A stretch of 64,000 nucleotides of DNA, taken from contig NZ_FORU01000010.1 in assembly GCF_900114085.1 (NCBI RefSeq), forward strand, positions 58,242 through 122,241, read 5' to 3'. Every line of letters starts with the position of its first letter. Position 1 is the stretch's first letter. A program made the position numbers and the translations under genes. Below the pieces are notes generated by a model. That model saw only the letters and a list, made by a program, of their open reading frames with translations. It was not told where the DNA came from and did not search any database. The DNA comes from Myroides guanonis (GTDB lineage: Bacteria; Bacteroidota; Bacteroidia; Flavobacteriales; Flavobacteriaceae). Of this stretch, positions 1 to 7,740 are shown piece after piece.

Positions 1-1
1 C

Positions 2-979
2 ATTCCAGAAGAGTATGGCGGCGCTGGCCTTGACCAAATTTCTTATGGACTTATCATGCAAGAAATTGAAAGAGGAGATTCAGGAGTTCGCTCTACATCT
101 TCAGTTCAATCATCACTAGTGATGTATCCTATTTGGAAATATGGAAACGAAGAACAACGCAAAAAATACCTTCCAAAACTAGCCACTGGCGAATTTATTG
201 GGTGTTTTGGATTGACAGAACCAGACTACGGATCAAATCCAGGCGGAATGGTAACAAACATCAAAGATATGGGAGACCACTACCTATTAAACGGTGCTAA
301 AATGTGGATTTCTAACGCTCCTTTTGCCGATATAGCAGTAGTATGGGCAAAAAATGAAGAGGGAAGAATTAAAGGTCTAATTGTTGAGCGCGGCATGGAA
401 GGTTTCACTACACCTGAAACACACAACAAATGGTCATTAAGAGCCTCTTCTACTGGAGAATTAATTTTCGACAATGTGAAAATACCCAAAGAAAATATAC
501 TACCAAATAAAGATGGTTTAGGCGCACCACTAGGATGTCTAGACTCCGCTCGATATGGTATTGCATGGGGAGCCATTGGAGCCGCTATGGACTGTTATGA
601 TACTGCTCTTCGATATTCCAAAGAACGCATTCAATTCGACAAACCGATTGGAGCAACTCAGTTACAACAAAAGAAATTAGCCGAAATGATTACCGAAATT
701 ACTAAGGCACAACTTTTAACTTGGAGACTAGGAGTCTTGAGAAACGAAGGTAAAGCAACTACTGCTCAAATATCAATGGCAAAAAGAAACAATGTAGCCA
801 TGGCTATGGAAATCGCTAGAGATGCAAGACAAATGTTAGGCGGAATGGGAATTACTGGTGAATATTCCATTATGCGTCATATGATGAATTTAGAATCAGT
901 AGTTACTTATGAAGGAACACACGACATCCACTTATTAATAACAGGAATGGACGTTACAGGTCTCTCTGCTTTTAAATAA
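2..979 (+). CDS. Acyl-CoA dehydrogenase, glutaryl-CoA dehydrogenase type (5' truncated by window edge)
   Basis: The reading frame is open from base 2, so the gene starts outside the window; about 325 residues are visible. It oxidises an acyl-CoA with FAD, and the sequence points to the glutaryl-CoA dehydrogenase subgroup (lysine/tryptophan degradation, oxidative decarboxylation to crotonyl-CoA). Support: the run RSTSSVQSSLVMYPI, the FAD/substrate motif CFGLTEPDYGSNPGG, and the C-terminal YEGTHDIH, whose Glu is the catalytic base in this subgroup. The protein ends ITGLSAFK-like (TGLSAFK). A rho-independent hairpin follows 20 bp after the stop. Subfamily assignment is from motif recall; substrate is inferred. 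Confidence 0.9.
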   Translation: MPEEYGGAGLDQISYGLIMQEIERGDSGVRSTSSVQSSLVMYPIWKYGNEEQRKKYLPKLATGEFIGCFGLTEPDYGSNPGGMVTNIKDMGDHYLLNGAKMWISNAPFADIAVVWAKNEEGRIKGLIVERGMEGFTTPETHNKWSLRASSTGELIFDNVKIPKENILPNKDGLGAPLGCLDSARYGIAWGAIGAAMDCYDTALRYSKERIQFDKPIGATQLQQKKLAEMITEITKAQLLTWRLGVLRNEGKATTAQISMAKRNNVAMAMEIARDARQMLGGMGITGEYSIMRHMMNLESVVTYEGTHDIHLLITGMDVTGLSAFK

Positions 980-999
980 TATACTCCTAAAATAAACAC

Positions 1000-1030
1000 A
1001 AAAGCTCTCCAAATTTGAAGAGCTTTTTTT
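1000..1030 (+). terminator. Rho-independent terminator after acyl-CoA dehydrogenase
   Basis: The arms AAAAGCTCT and AGAGCTTTT pair around a 10-nt loop, followed by a T run. Confidence 0.85.
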
Positions 1031-1055
1031 ATTTTCGTCCTAAAGAATCTGACTT

Positions 1056-1835
1056 ATGACTATTCAATACATTAACGAGCAACTTGCTCCAGAAAGAAAT
1101 CAACTTCTCAACCACTCTTTATATCAAAAAGTACGCACTATAGCAGACCTCCATAGTTTCATGGAAGGACACGTATACGCAGTTTGGGACTTCATGTCAT
1201 TACTAAAAGCCTTACAACAAAGATTAACTTGTACAACTACTCCTTGGTTTGCCTCTAAAAATCCAGAAACACGATATTTAATAAATGAAATTGTACTAGC
1301 AGAAGAATCTGACATTGATTTAGAAGGAAATCGCTTGAGTCATTTTGAAATGTATATTGACGCCATGCGTACATCAAATGCAAACACAGAAGACATTAAC
1401 ATATTTCTAAGTACAGTATTACGTACGGTTTCAATATTTGAAGCAATCGAACAATCAAATCTCCACCCTCTTATTAAAGAATTTTTAAACTTTAGTTTTA
1501 AAATCATAGAAGAAGGAGAACCACATAAAATAGCAGCTGCCTTTACATTTGGTCGAGAAGATTTAATTCCCGACATGTTTTCAGAAATATTAAAGAACTT
1601 ACAACTTAATTTCCCTGAAAGCGACCTCTCTAAGCTCGTATACTATTTTCAAAGACATATTGACCTAGATGGAGATGAACATGGCCCAATGGCTATGAAA
1701 ATGATATCGGAGCTTTGCGGAGAAGACAACAAGAAATGGAATGACGTACTTCAAGTCTCAAAGGAAGCCCTCATAAAACGTATTGGATTATGGAATGCCA
1801 TAGAACAACACATAGACTCTCAAAACAAAGCTTAA
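1056..1835 (+). CDS. DUF3050 family protein (haem-oxygenase-like fold)
   Basis: A 259-residue soluble protein without a signal peptide. It matches the DUF3050 family by its start (ERNQLLNHSLYQKV), the HSFMEGHVYAVWDFM helix (His33, Glu37, His39) and the QRHIDLDGDEHGPMA segment. The conserved His/Glu/Asp residues on helices are what one expects of haem-oxygenase-like proteins, some of which are dinuclear-iron oxygenases; no reaction is established for this family as far as I know. It has its own terminator-separated position after the acyl-CoA dehydrogenase and is followed 61 bp later by an SDR reductase on the same strand, so the two may be co-transcribed. Family call is solid, function unknown. 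Confidence 0.8.
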   Translation: MTIQYINEQLAPERNQLLNHSLYQKVRTIADLHSFMEGHVYAVWDFMSLLKALQQRLTCTTTPWFASKNPETRYLINEIVLAEESDIDLEGNRLSHFEMYIDAMRTSNANTEDINIFLSTVLRTVSIFEAIEQSNLHPLIKEFLNFSFKIIEEGEPHKIAAAFTFGREDLIPDMFSEILKNLQLNFPESDLSKLVYYFQRHIDLDGDEHGPMAMKMISELCGEDNKKWNDVLQVSKEALIKRIGLWNAIEQHIDSQNKA

Positions 1836-1896
1836 CAATTGTTAAACATAGAAGATCCAAGATTAACCCTAGCTTTGTAATAAAGCATTAATTACC

Positions 1897-2613
1897 ATGG
1901 AGAACATACAAAACAAAATAGCTATCGTTACTGGTGGCGGAAGAGGATTAGGAAAAGCTACAGCAATTGCTCTAGCTAAAGAAGGTGTACATGTAGGTAT
2001 AACTGGAAGAAATGAAAAAACGCTTCAAGAAACAGTTATAGAATTAAAAAAATTAGGTGTAAATGCAGCATATGCAGTCTTTGACGTAACTGACAAATCA
2101 AAAGTAAAAGCTGAAATAGAACAACTAATCAAAACATTAGGAGGTATTGATATTTTAGTAAACAATGCCGGAATTGCTGAATTTGGAAAATTTACCGAAA
2201 TGAATGCAGATCGATGGGAAGAAATCTTACTAACCAATGTCATGGGAATCTACAATGTAACCCGTGAAATTCTTCCTTTGTTAATTGAAAAAAATGAAGG
2301 AGATATCATCAATGTTGCATCAACAGCTGGATTGAATGGAAATCCAGGAACATCTGCCTATTCAGCATCTAAATTTGCAGTAATTGGTATGTCAGAATCA
2401 TTGATGAAAGAGGTAAGAAAAAACAACATCCGTGTATGCACATTAACCCCTAGCACGATTGCATCAGACATGTCAATAGAACTAGGAATAACAGACGGAA
2501 ATCCAGATAGCGTTTTACAACCAGAAGATTTTGCAGAACTAATAATTGCAAATTTAAAACTACCAAGAAGAGCTTTGCTAAAATCAGCCTCTCTTTGGTC
2601 TACAAACCCTTAA
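1897..2613 (+). CDS. Short-chain dehydrogenase/reductase, FabG-like 3-ketoacyl-ACP reductase
   Basis: A classical SDR of 238 residues. The cofactor motif TGGGRGLG lies at residues 12-19, NNAG at 89-92, and the catalytic triad is Ser142, Tyr155, Lys159 in STAGLNGNPGTSAYSASK. It is close to 3-oxoacyl-[ACP] reductases in length and motifs, but FabG sits in a large paralogous family, so the substrate is uncertain; a role in fatty-acid or small carbonyl reduction with NADPH is the best guess. Adjacent genes give no pathway. A strong bidirectional hairpin separates it from the convergent ferredoxin gene. Confidence 0.85.
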   Translation: MENIQNKIAIVTGGGRGLGKATAIALAKEGVHVGITGRNEKTLQETVIELKKLGVNAAYAVFDVTDKSKVKAEIEQLIKTLGGIDILVNNAGIAEFGKFTEMNADRWEEILLTNVMGIYNVTREILPLLIEKNEGDIINVASTAGLNGNPGTSAYSASKFAVIGMSESLMKEVRKNNIRVCTLTPSTIASDMSIELGITDGNPDSVLQPEDFAELIIANLKLPRRALLKSASLWSTNP

Positions 2614-2616
2614 AAC

Positions 2617-2660
2617 AAAAAAGCAGGTTATACATTATTTAGTATAACCTGCTTTTTTTT
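2617..2660 (+). terminator. Bidirectional terminator between SDR and ferredoxin genes
   Basis: A 14-bp stem (AAAGCAGGTTATAC with its complement) is followed by a T run; the A run on the left lets it serve the convergent minus-strand gene too. Confidence 0.85.
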
Positions 2661-2679
2661 ATATAAGGTTGAATCTTAT

Positions 2680-3015
2680 TTATTCAGCCGGAGCCAATTC
2701 AACTTCCAAACCATCAAGTTCTTCTGAAATGTGAATTTGACATCCTAACCTACTATTATCCTGCACATTACGAGCCTCCCAAAGCATTGCTTCTTCATCT
2801 GGGTTCATTTCAGGTAAATCAACGACCTCTGCATTTAAAACGTAGCATTGACAAGACGCACACATCGCCATACCACCACAAATACCAATTGTACCTTCTG
2901 GAGCTAACTCGTATGCACGAACCAACTCCATTATATTCATATTCATATCTGTAGGAGCATCAACTATATGCTTCTCCCCCTCTCTATCAATAATAGTTAT
3001 TTTAATATCTGCCAT
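2680..3015 (-). CDS. 2Fe-2S ferredoxin, adrenodoxin/ISC type
   Basis: A 111-residue soluble electron carrier. Cysteines 46, 52 and 55 (CGGMAMCASC) and Cys92 (RLGCQI) match the C-x5-C-x2-C ... C cluster-binding pattern of vertebrate-type/ISC ferredoxins. An extra Cys57 is present. It is acidic, as usual for these proteins. It lies 3 bp downstream of a ferredoxin-NADP reductase on the same strand, which makes the pair a likely NADPH-to-ferredoxin module; NifU-like and Mrp genes upstream on the same strand add an iron-sulfur context. Physiological acceptor unknown. Confidence 0.88.
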   Translation of the reverse strand: MADIKITIIDREGEKHIVDAPTDMNMNIMELVRAYELAPEGTIGICGGMAMCASCQCYVLNAEVVDLPEMNPDEEAMLWEARNVQDNSRLGCQIHISEELDGLEVELAPAE

Positions 3016-3018
3016 AAC

Positions 3019-4071
3019 TTAATCAATACTTTTAACAACAGCTTTTTCCGCTTCTTTTCGAGAACCATCAAACCCATTAATCCCAGAAACAGTAGTGTAT
3101 TTTAAAACATATTTCTTACCTGGATTCAATCGATTATAAACACTCTGACACATCAAAGTAGCTTCGTGAAAACCACAAAGAATCAACTTTAACTTACCAG
3201 GATATGTATTGATATCTCCAATAGCATAAACCCCCTCAATATTAGTTTGATAATCCAAAGCATTGTTAACCTTGATAGCATTTTTCTCTATTTCCAGGCC
3301 CCAATTAGCAATAGGTCCCAACTTAGGAGTAAGCCCAAAAAGCGGGATAAAATAATCGCAATCTATGATTTCGTGTTCTCCCTCACGCTCTATAATCACC
3401 CCATCCAAAGTATCATCTCCTTTCAAGTCGACAACCTCTGCAGGTGTAACTAAATGTATCTTACCAGAATCCTTCAATTTCTGAACCTTTTCAACAGAAT
3501 CTAAAGCACCTCTAAATTCATTTCTTCTATGAACTAAAGACACTTCTTTTGCAATATCCGCCAAATAAATTGTCCAATCCAAAGCAGAATCACCACCACC
3601 AGCAATTACAACACGTTTATCACGAAAAACTTCTGGATCTTTTACAAAATACTCAATTCCTTTATCCTCGTAATAACTCAATTTTTCCAATTGAGGTTTC
3701 CTCGGCTCAAAGCTTCCTAAACCAGCTGCAATAGCTACAGCTTTAGCATGGTGCTTGGTTCCTTTATTAGTAGTCACTATAAAAGTACCATCGTCTAATT
3801 TATCTATAGTTTCTGCAACTTCATTCAATGTAAAACCAGGCTGAAACTGTTTTATCTGTTCCATAAGGTTATCAACAAGGTCTCCCGCTCCAACAGAAGG
3901 AAATCCTGGAATATCAAAAATTGGCTTTTTAGGATATAGTTCAGTTAATTGACCTCCAGGCTGAGGCAATCCATCAATTATGTGGCATTTTAACTTTAAC
4001 AATCCAGCTTCAAATACAGTAAACAATCCAGTTGGTCCAGCACCGATTATTAAAATATCAGTTTCAATCAT
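3019..4071 (-). CDS. Ferredoxin--NADP(+) reductase, thioredoxin-reductase-like (YumC type)
   Basis: A 350-residue flavoprotein. The FAD-binding GAGPTG is at residues 10-15, the second Rossmann motif GGGDSALDW is mid-protein, and the C-terminal FAD motif is GVYAIGDINTYPG. The CxxC redox pair of thioredoxin reductase is absent, which is the hallmark of the TrxR-like ferredoxin-NADP reductases. It would transfer electrons between NADPH and the ferredoxin encoded 3 bp downstream. About 95 bp separate it from the NifU-like gene upstream, so it may have its own promoter. Confidence 0.88.
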   Translation of the reverse strand: MIETDILIIGAGPTGLFTVFEAGLLKLKCHIIDGLPQPGGQLTELYPKKPIFDIPGFPSVGAGDLVDNLMEQIKQFQPGFTLNEVAETIDKLDDGTFIVTTNKGTKHHAKAVAIAAGLGSFEPRKPQLEKLSYYEDKGIEYFVKDPEVFRDKRVVIAGGGDSALDWTIYLADIAKEVSLVHRRNEFRGALDSVEKVQKLKDSGKIHLVTPAEVVDLKGDDTLDGVIIEREGEHEIIDCDYFIPLFGLTPKLGPIANWGLEIEKNAIKVNNALDYQTNIEGVYAIGDINTYPGKLKLILCGFHEATLMCQSVYNRLNPGKKYVLKYTTVSGINGFDGSRKEAEKAVVKSID

Positions 4072-4165
4072 ATCGCTAACTCTTTTATAAGCACAAAGAT
4101 ATTCTTTGTGCTTTTAAATTTATATGACAATTATCAATCTATCCTAAAACAATTAAGAAAGAAAA

Positions 4166-4408
4166 CTATGCCTCTATATTCGTTACTGTTTCTATCTCTG
4201 GTGCATATTTTTTAATAGTAGTCTCAACACCTGCCTTTAAAGTCATTTGATTTACATTACATGAAGTACACGCACCTTCTAGTCGTACTGTTACATGTTT
4301 ATTATCTTCGATGCCTATTAAAGTGATATCACCACCGTCGGATTGTAAAAATGGACGAATCTCATCCAACGCACGTTCTACATTCCCTAAAATTATATCT
4401 GATGTCAT
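4166..4408 (-). CDS. NifU-like C-terminal domain Fe-S scaffold protein
   Basis: An 80-residue single-domain protein. The C-terminal NifU motif GACTSCN supplies Cys47 and Cys50, which in this family bridge a transient iron-sulfur cluster between two subunits. The LxxDGGDI motif (LQSDGGDITL) is characteristic. It starts 10 bp after the mrp stop, so the two are probably translated from one mRNA: Mrp ATPase plus NifU scaffold. Role in Fe-S cluster transfer is from family knowledge. Confidence 0.9.
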   Translation of the reverse strand: MTSDIILGNVERALDEIRPFLQSDGGDITLIGIEDNKHVTVRLEGACTSCNVNQMTLKAGVETTIKKYAPEIETVTNIEA

Positions 4409-4418
4409 AATGGAATTT

Positions 4419-5549
4419 TTAATTCTTACCCACAGCAGAACATCCTGCCATAGTTGTGATTTTAATAGCTTCAGTAGGAGGCAAACTCGTGTTTCGCTTT
4501 ACCACTTCTTGAACTACATTTTTCACGATTTTATCAAATGCGTCTGCTACTGGAGTACCCTCCTGCATAGCAGCAGGACGTCCGTAGTCGCCCGCTTCAC
4601 GAATACTTTGAACAATAGGAACCTCACCTAAGAAAGGAACATTTAAATCTTGTGCTAAATGCTTGGCTCCATTTTCCCCAAAAATATAATACTTATTGTT
4701 TGGCAATTCTTCAGGAGTGAAGTAAGCCATATTTTCTACAATTCCCAAAACTGGAACATTGATACTTTCAGACATAAACATTGAAACACCTTTTTTAGCA
4801 TCAGCTAAAGCTACTGCCTGAGGTGTACTCACAACAACCGCACCCGTAATAGGTAATGATTGCATAATAGACAAATGAATATCTCCAGTTCCTGGAGGTA
4901 AGTCAATCAACAAGAAATCTAATTTACCCCAATCAGCATCAAAAATCATTTGATTTAATGCTTTTGAAGCCATTGGTCCTCTCCAGATAACCGCTTGGTC
5001 AGGTTTAGTAAAGAATCCAATTGACAAAATTTCTACTCCATAACTCGTAATAGGTTTCATTTTTGAACGCCCTTCTACTTCAACAGAGATAGGTTTTGCA
5101 CTTTCTACATCAAACATAATAGGCATAGACGGTCCATAGATATCAGCATCTAAAACCCCTACTTTGAATCCCATATTAGTAAGTGTAACTGCTAAGTTCG
5201 CAGTTACTGTAGACTTTCCAACACCTCCCTTTCCAGAAGAAACAGCTATGATATTACTAATACCAGGAATTGATTTCCCTTTAATCTCTGGCTTATCAGA
5301 AGCCTCAATTTTTATATTTACTTTTACTTTCGCTTTCTCGTCGATTTGATCATGAATTGCTTTCATAACATCAACCTCAGCTCTTTTTTTAATATGTAAA
5401 GCAGGAGTGCTTAAAACTAAATCAACTACCACTTCATCTCCAAAAGTCATGACGTTTTGTACTGCGCCACTTTCAACCATATTTTTTCCTTCTCCAGCTA
5501 CTGAAATAGTTTCCAAAGCCTTCAAGATTTCTTTTCTATCTAATTTCAT
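4419..5549 (-). CDS. Mrp/NBP35-family P-loop ATPase (Fe-S cluster carrier)
   Basis: A 376-residue cytosolic protein with an N-terminal MIP18/DUF59 domain (about residues 1-85) and an Mrp/ApbC P-loop ATPase domain. The deviant Walker A GKGGVGKS is at residues 106-113; DLPPGTGD is a further family motif. Such proteins carry Fe-S clusters and hand them to apo-proteins. The CxxC that ApbC/NBP35 proteins use to bridge the cluster is not present: the usual place reads MAYFTPEELPNNKYYIFG, and the only late cysteine is in MAGCSAVG. The neighbouring NifU-like gene supplies a CxxC. Length is normal. Confidence 0.9.
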   Translation of the reverse strand: MKLDRKEILKALETISVAGEGKNMVESGAVQNVMTFGDEVVVDLVLSTPALHIKKRAEVDVMKAIHDQIDEKAKVKVNIKIEASDKPEIKGKSIPGISNIIAVSSGKGGVGKSTVTANLAVTLTNMGFKVGVLDADIYGPSMPIMFDVESAKPISVEVEGRSKMKPITSYGVEILSIGFFTKPDQAVIWRGPMASKALNQMIFDADWGKLDFLLIDLPPGTGDIHLSIMQSLPITGAVVVSTPQAVALADAKKGVSMFMSESINVPVLGIVENMAYFTPEELPNNKYYIFGENGAKHLAQDLNVPFLGEVPIVQSIREAGDYGRPAAMQEGTPVADAFDKIVKNVVQEVVKRNTSLPPTEAIKITTMAGCSAVGKN

Positions 5550-5679
5550 TATATACGTTTCGTTTTCAACAGATTAATACCTCTTTCTCTGTAAGGCAAA
5601 TATAAGGGTTAATCTTGATAAACTAAAGTTAATATATACTAAATACAAATAGTGTAATCGATTTCATTTATAATAACCG

Positions 5680-5838
5680 TTACTGTTTCAATATCAATTT
5701 CAAAACCAACAACTCTTCATTTAGGCTGTTCTTAGATAACTCATACTTAGCATTAAGCACCGCATTCTTATTTTGATTAGATGCAAAAACATCTATCTTC
5801 CCTACCTCATATTTTATTTGACTAGTTAAACATTTTTT
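5680..5838 (-). pseudogene. Possible remnant of a TolC-family outer membrane efflux protein (C-terminal end)
   Basis: The minus strand is open for 52 codons here but bounded upstream by TAG (5839-5841) and contains no usable start codon. The peptide reads IKYEVGKIDVFASNQNKN then AVLNAKYELSK, which resembles the YexGK-(x)n-KN-(x)n-AKYEL pattern near the end of TolC-family proteins. It sits just downstream of the DUF2807 gene. This could be the decayed tail of a lost gene; chance similarity cannot be excluded. Confidence 0.35.
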
Positions 5839-5842
5839 CTAA

Positions 5843-6667
5843 TTAGCTCTGCTTTTTACTTATTACTCCTGAAGAAGAAGTATTGGATTTAATAACTTTT
5901 GCATTTCCATAATACATCAAACTACCCGAAGACGAAGCACGAGCATCTAAACTACCTGAAACTGTAAATACTCCTTTACCCGAACTACTTGCCGACGCAA
6001 TCAAATCCACAACTTTCAAACTGGATGCTTCTATTTTACCCGAGCTTGATACTTTTACATTCGCCTCATGTACCTCTCCACTAATAGCTGTTTTTCCAGA
6101 ACTACTAACTTCTAATGAAAGTTTATTTGCCACAATAGCCCCCGTAAAACGACCCGATGAACTCACATCCATAGAAACGTCATTTGCTACTTTAAAATCC
6201 CCCCCTATACTTCCCGAAGAAGATACTTTTACACTCATTATATCTGCAATCACCTTACCAACAAAACAACCTGATGATGAAGCACTTAAATCAAAACCTC
6301 TCGACTTCAAGTTGTTTTTCAATGTCATCTTAGCTCCACTTGAAACCTTAACTCTACTCAATTGAGGGTTATCAACATACACCAACAATTTTTTGAAATT
6401 CAAGGCATTAGATTGAAAGAAACCTTTTTTATCATCATTCTCTATAAACACATGTAATTCTTTACCTTTTACTTCTGTTTTAATATATTTAAGCATTTCT
6501 TTAGAATCAGTTTCAACTACTATTTTTCTATTCTTAGTTGTTACAAATTCTAATTCAATCCCTTGAGAGACACTAATCGAAGTAAAATCAGCTACAACTC
6601 TTTCTTCCTTTACTTGTCCTAAAACAGAAGCACTAACTAAAAGGAAAGCATACATTAGGTTTTTCAT
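5843..6667 (-). CDS. DUF2807 head-GIN domain secreted protein
   Basis: A 274-residue exported protein. I start it at the ATG at 6667, which gives a clean signal peptide (MKNLMYAFLLVSASVLGQ); an upstream ATG at 6712 would put a charged stretch before it. The mature part is a putative adhesin-like DUF2807 beta-helix: the tripeptide SSSG recurs eight times at roughly regular spacing, each at a turn. Family members are periplasmic or surface proteins of unknown role. Immediate neighbours are probable gene remnants, so this gene may be a survivor of a larger lost cluster. Confidence 0.82.
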   Translation of the reverse strand: MKNLMYAFLLVSASVLGQVKEERVVADFTSISVSQGIELEFVTTKNRKIVVETDSKEMLKYIKTEVKGKELHVFIENDDKKGFFQSNALNFKKLLVYVDNPQLSRVKVSSGAKMTLKNNLKSRGFDLSASSSGCFVGKVIADIMSVKVSSSGSIGGDFKVANDVSMDVSSSGRFTGAIVANKLSLEVSSSGKTAISGEVHEANVKVSSSGKIEASSLKVVDLIASASSSGKGVFTVSGSLDARASSSGSLMYYGNAKVIKSNTSSSGVISKKQS

Positions 6668-6739
6668 ATTTTTTAATTTTAAAATATAATACAATTTTAA
6701 GTCTCCACCCATAACCTTATCTTACAAAGTAATGAACCT

Positions 6740-7002
6740 CTACTTGAAATAAATTCCACTAACTATTACAGACAAAGCAATAAAGATAACAGCACCACCT
6801 AAAAATAAGAAAATATTTCGTTTCTGTATTAATCTTGAAAATTTCTTTGTAAAACATTTATCTGTAAATTCATATTGAAAAGGATAATATGACACCTCTC
6901 TTATGTCTAAATATCCTCAATTTCTTTAATCATTTTACAGCCGTTGCCCCATCGCCCTTGCTCATCAATAATAATTAAAACAGACACAATATTACTTAAT
7001 AC
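6740..7002 (-). pseudogene. Possible remnant of a membrane protein gene in two frames
   Basis: Two open stretches on the minus strand abut in different frames. The first (6907-7002) encodes a peptide with IIIDEQGRWGNGCKMIKE; the second (6740-6916) encodes KKFSRLIQKRN followed by a clear membrane-spanning segment and ends GIYFK then TAG. One frameshift near 6907-6919 would join them. Neither has a start codon in a good context. I do not recognise the family, and A+T-rich noncoding DNA can mimic hydrophobic peptides. Confidence 0.22.
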
Positions 7003-7138
7003 TCAAGTCAGATAGAACAAGTCTACAATTAATTGACTAACTCAATAGATAGCTTGGTTAAAAGCGAAGAGAAAGAGATTCGATTTTCTGCTTTTCTCGC
7101 TTCGAAATCACACCTATCACATAAAGGTTTTTTGATGG

Positions 7139-7256
7139 GTGCATCTATAGTGCATCTATACTCCATCTATAGAATCAAGTGTTTTTATAGATGGAGTATA
7201 GATACGATATAGATCAGATATAGATAAATTCCTCAACTGATCACTAACTGATAATT
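7139..7256. repeat. Inverted array of 11-bp repeats
   Basis: Three direct 11-bp units with the core ATCTATA (7139-7149, 7150-7160, 7161-7171) face four 11-bp units beginning TATAGAT (7186-7196, 7197-7207, 7208-7218, 7219-7229) across a 14-bp spacer. The inner arms 7155-7171 and 7186-7202 are a perfect 17-bp inverted repeat. Two further 11-bp direct units, AACTGATCACT and AACTGATAATT, follow at 7235-7256. The array lies in the roughly 730-bp gene-free stretch between the DUF2807 start and the MGMT-like gene; the rest of that stretch holds only the possible remnant above. Confidence 0.85.
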
Positions 7257-7400
7257 TGAAAACAATAAAGTTTTGTATGATTGCTTTTTTGATTGTAGAT
7301 AATTTTCTATTTTCTATCAATCACAACAAAAGGAAGAATAGACACTTCTCGAAAGAAACAATAAGCAATTAAAGAAAAAGGAAACTAGAAGAAAATAATA

Positions 7401-7733
7401 TTAGCTCAAAGAGATTGAAGGATCCCAAAAATAGCGTTGCATATCTACTATCTTATTATCAACTATAACAACGCCCTCATTCTCTAGCAATTGCTGCATT
7501 AGGTTCTTACCTTGAAAATGGTGTTTACCTGTCAAAAGACCACTTCTATTCACAACTCTATGAGCAGGAATATCTGAATTTCCATGACTAGCATTTAGTG
7601 CCCAACCTACCATACGAGCAGATTGTGGACTACCCAAAACTTTTGCTATTGCACCATAAGTAGTTATCCTGCCATAAGGAATCTCTTTAACTACCTGATA
7701 AACACGTTCAAAAAAGTTATCTTCCTTAACCAT
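7401..7733 (-). CDS. MGMT-family alkyltransferase-like protein (no acceptor cysteine)
   Basis: A 110-residue protein of the O6-alkylguanine-DNA methyltransferase C-terminal domain family. I start it at the ATG at 7733 (MVKEDNFFERVYQVV); a longer frame would overlap lysE and adds an unrelated leader. The DNA-binding helix region (IPYGRITTYGAIA) and SARMVGWALNASH are typical. The active-site PCHRV motif reads PAHRV at residues 56-60, so the alkyl-accepting Cys is replaced by Ala57. Alkyltransferase-like proteins of this kind bind alkylated guanines and channel them to nucleotide excision repair. The gene starts 7 bp after lysE and likely forms an operon with trmB and lysE. Confidence 0.85.
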   Translation of the reverse strand: MVKEDNFFERVYQVVKEIPYGRITTYGAIAKVLGSPQSARMVGWALNASHGNSDIPAHRVVNRSGLLTGKHHFQGKNLMQQLLENEGVVIVDNKIVDMQRYFWDPSISLS

Positions 7734-7740
7734 AAAACAA

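Noticed and set aside
7139..7256. The 11-bp array as a CRISPR
   Set aside because: Units are contiguous or in inverted orientation with no unique 30-40 bp spacers and no cas genes.
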